Positions 62,500-64,000 of a stretch of DNA of 64,000 nucleotides are shown piece after piece (within the stretch, counting starts at the first letter, position 1; every line of letters begins with the position of its first letter). The stretch lies in contig OX442424.1 in assembly GCA_949361645.1 (NCBI GenBank), forward strand, positions 3,505,563-3,569,562. The letters are read 5' to 3'. The translations under genes were made by a program, and so were the position numbers. This stretch comes from Spongilla lacustris. Taxonomy: Eukaryota; Porifera; Demospongiae; Spongillida; Spongillidae. The notes beneath the pieces were generated by a model. The model ran no database searches. It had not been told where the DNA came from and worked only from the letters and a program-made list of their open reading frames with translations.

Positions 62500-62559
62500 C
62501 TGCAAATGGGTTTTAAAAGTACACATCTAAGCTTCAAATTTGCATGCCAAGGGAGAAAA

Positions 62560-63754
62560 CAAAATGCATCTCTCCTCCCAACACACACAATGACATTTCA
62601 CACAGTAAATAAGTTGGTTAATTTATTCACATGTAAATTGTACATATTTATACAGCCACACAAACTTACTGTATGCACGCACATGTATCATCATATGTAC
62701 CGGCTGTACATATACATCCACTTTGGAATAATGGAGCAGGAATAATCAAACATTGGTTGATAGGTTCACCTCTGCCAGGAGCACCATGCAAGAATTCAAT
62801 ATGGGATTTGATGTTATCAGACAATTGTAATTCAATACACCATATTTGTATGGAAAACAGTTGGCATCCTTCAGTAATGCTGCTTGAATAGGAATTGTTG
62901 CTGACATCTCCCCCAACCCATCACCAACATCTTTTGGTGCCCAAAAAACATCCCCAGCTTTTTCTGTTCAGTACATTCCCATACATGGTACGGAAGCAGT
63001 ACACGGAATGCAACTTCAATGGAATCCTCTGGTGTGCATTCAAAACCTGATGTGTCAACTTTGCCTGCTGTCTCTCAACTCCTAAAATGTTGTATATTAT
63101 ATAATAATTATAATTATTATACACAACTATACATGCATGAACATGTACATGTGTATAAGTCATGCAACAAAGTATGAATATTAATTATTTAGACAAATAG
63201 TGGTCATGCAAAACTTATTCAGACCATGGGGAGGCTTTGCTGTCCCCTCTCCACTTTTCCACTCCTCATTTAGTGCACCAGAGGACCATGATCTGCCTTT
63301 CCTTCCTTTATTTAAACTATAGCAGTCCGTATATCTGTCCACATGAAACCATTGATTACATAAGACGTACATGTAAAACTCATTCCCCTTTACAAAATCT
63401 AATTGTTGGAACTGTGTACATGTATGTACCTGAGTATTTAGATAATAAGTCAAGACCAATAAGAAGTGAAGCCTTCCAGCATGCCAAATACATATTTTTT
63501 TAAGCATGTGCGAGATGGACGATGTGTACTTAAAGAAGCATTTTGCTATCATTGCAATGGCAGTGTAAGGTGGCAAAGAAGCTTAGAAGAGATGGAACAG
63601 TACAGTTTGGCAGATAACAAAAATTGATGCCCTCCTTGATTAATTAATAAACACAAGTTCCAAAATTTGATTCTGTATTTTTCCCTAACAGAAAATCCTT
63701 TGGTGCCTATTGCTTGAAGATGTCTGTGGCAGATACATATAGGAGTAAACTATT
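62560..63754. repeat. Segmental duplication, copy 2
   Basis: Matches 45590-46872 in the same orientation. It ends within a few bases of unrelated sequence before the assembly gap. It lacks about 110 bases spanning the end of one exon and the intron. Confidence 0.9.
62720..63090 (-). pseudogene. Degraded CBM20-like exons
   Basis: The counterparts of 46179-46005 and 45944-45730 are present (VDTSGFECTPEDSIEVAFRV, then PYKYGVLNY), but the region from GHPKLGDW through the intron is missing. The two exons are therefore joined near 62935 out of frame, and a further indel follows PYKYGVLNY. The ligand-binding Trp segment is lost. This is a pseudogene copy of the 46-kb exons. Confidence 0.7.
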
Positions 63755-63775
63755 GCCCCCAATGCCAGTGTGGCT

Positions 63776-63975
63776 NNNNNNNNNNNNNNNNNNNNNNNNN
63801 NNNNNNNNNNNNNNNNNNNNNNNNNNNNNNNNNNNNNNNNNNNNNNNNNNNNNNNNNNNNNNNNNNNNNNNNNNNNNNNNNNNNNNNNNNNNNNNNNNNN
63901 NNNNNNNNNNNNNNNNNNNNNNNNNNNNNNNNNNNNNNNNNNNNNNNNNNNNNNNNNNNNNNNNNNNNNNNNNNN
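63776..63975. other. Assembly gap of exactly 200 N
   Basis: A run of 200 unknown bases, a round number that suggests a scaffolding placeholder. Features at the right edge should not be read across it. Confidence 0.99.
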
Positions 63976-64000
63976 ACCCCTCGGACCAAGGCTCAATGTT

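Overview
The window is eukaryotic and very probably from a sponge (Porifera). Four things point that way: a beta-helix plus multi-membrane-span protein family, exons resembling RNF213 (a family I know to be expanded in sponges), very short GT-AG introns (about 49-60 nt), and a dense mix of degraded transposons of the kind seen in marine invertebrates. The placement is an inference. The octamer TACATGTA recurs throughout. There is no bacterial operon, rRNA or CRISPR array.

Left part (1-15.5 kb): relics of mobile elements. These are a hAT transposase with in-frame stops (926-1957), two fragments of a P-element-like transposase (3.8 and 7.0-7.7 kb), an integrase fragment (5.2-5.8 kb), a zinc-knuckle gag-like fragment (7.9-8.5 kb) and a RING-like transposon fragment (9.2-10.1 kb). 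A 20-bp minisatellite and several G/C homopolymers follow.

Middle (15.5-46 kb): a decayed beta-helix/multi-TM gene (15.5-19.1 kb, plus strand), an intact coiled-coil protein kinase (22.3-23.5 kb, minus), and a series of minus-strand exons with good splice sites and matching phases. These exons lie at 46.2-45.7, 39.8-39.4, 33.3-32.0 and 26.05-25.6 kb. The 5' exons look like a CBM20 starch-binding domain and the rest are compatible with an RNF213-like giant ligase. I suggest one long gene or a local cluster whose introns are loaded with transposons: a complete Gypsy LTR element (26137-30710), LINE fragments, a hAT element (41775-43382), MITEs and a RecQ-helicase-bearing inverted-repeat transposon (36015-37009).

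Right part (46-64 kb): a second RecQ-bearing transposon with a 9-bp target duplication (47572-48378), a rearranged Gypsy pol relic, tandemly repeated blocks with tRNA-like SINE heads, a plus-strand coiled-coil gene (57946-60360) whose last intron holds about 35 copies of a 33-bp minisatellite, and a degraded direct duplicate of the CBM20 exons (62.6-63.8 kb) ending in a 200-N assembly gap.

Most interesting: (1) two DNA transposons with TAG-beginning termini, 9-bp target duplications and RecQ-like helicase sequence, plus a MITE sharing the termini of one of them; (2) a Gypsy element with identical LTRs and a textbook -1 frameshift signal between gag and protease, whose gag start codon lies inside the initiator-tRNA primer-binding site, yet whose pol is broken in three places.
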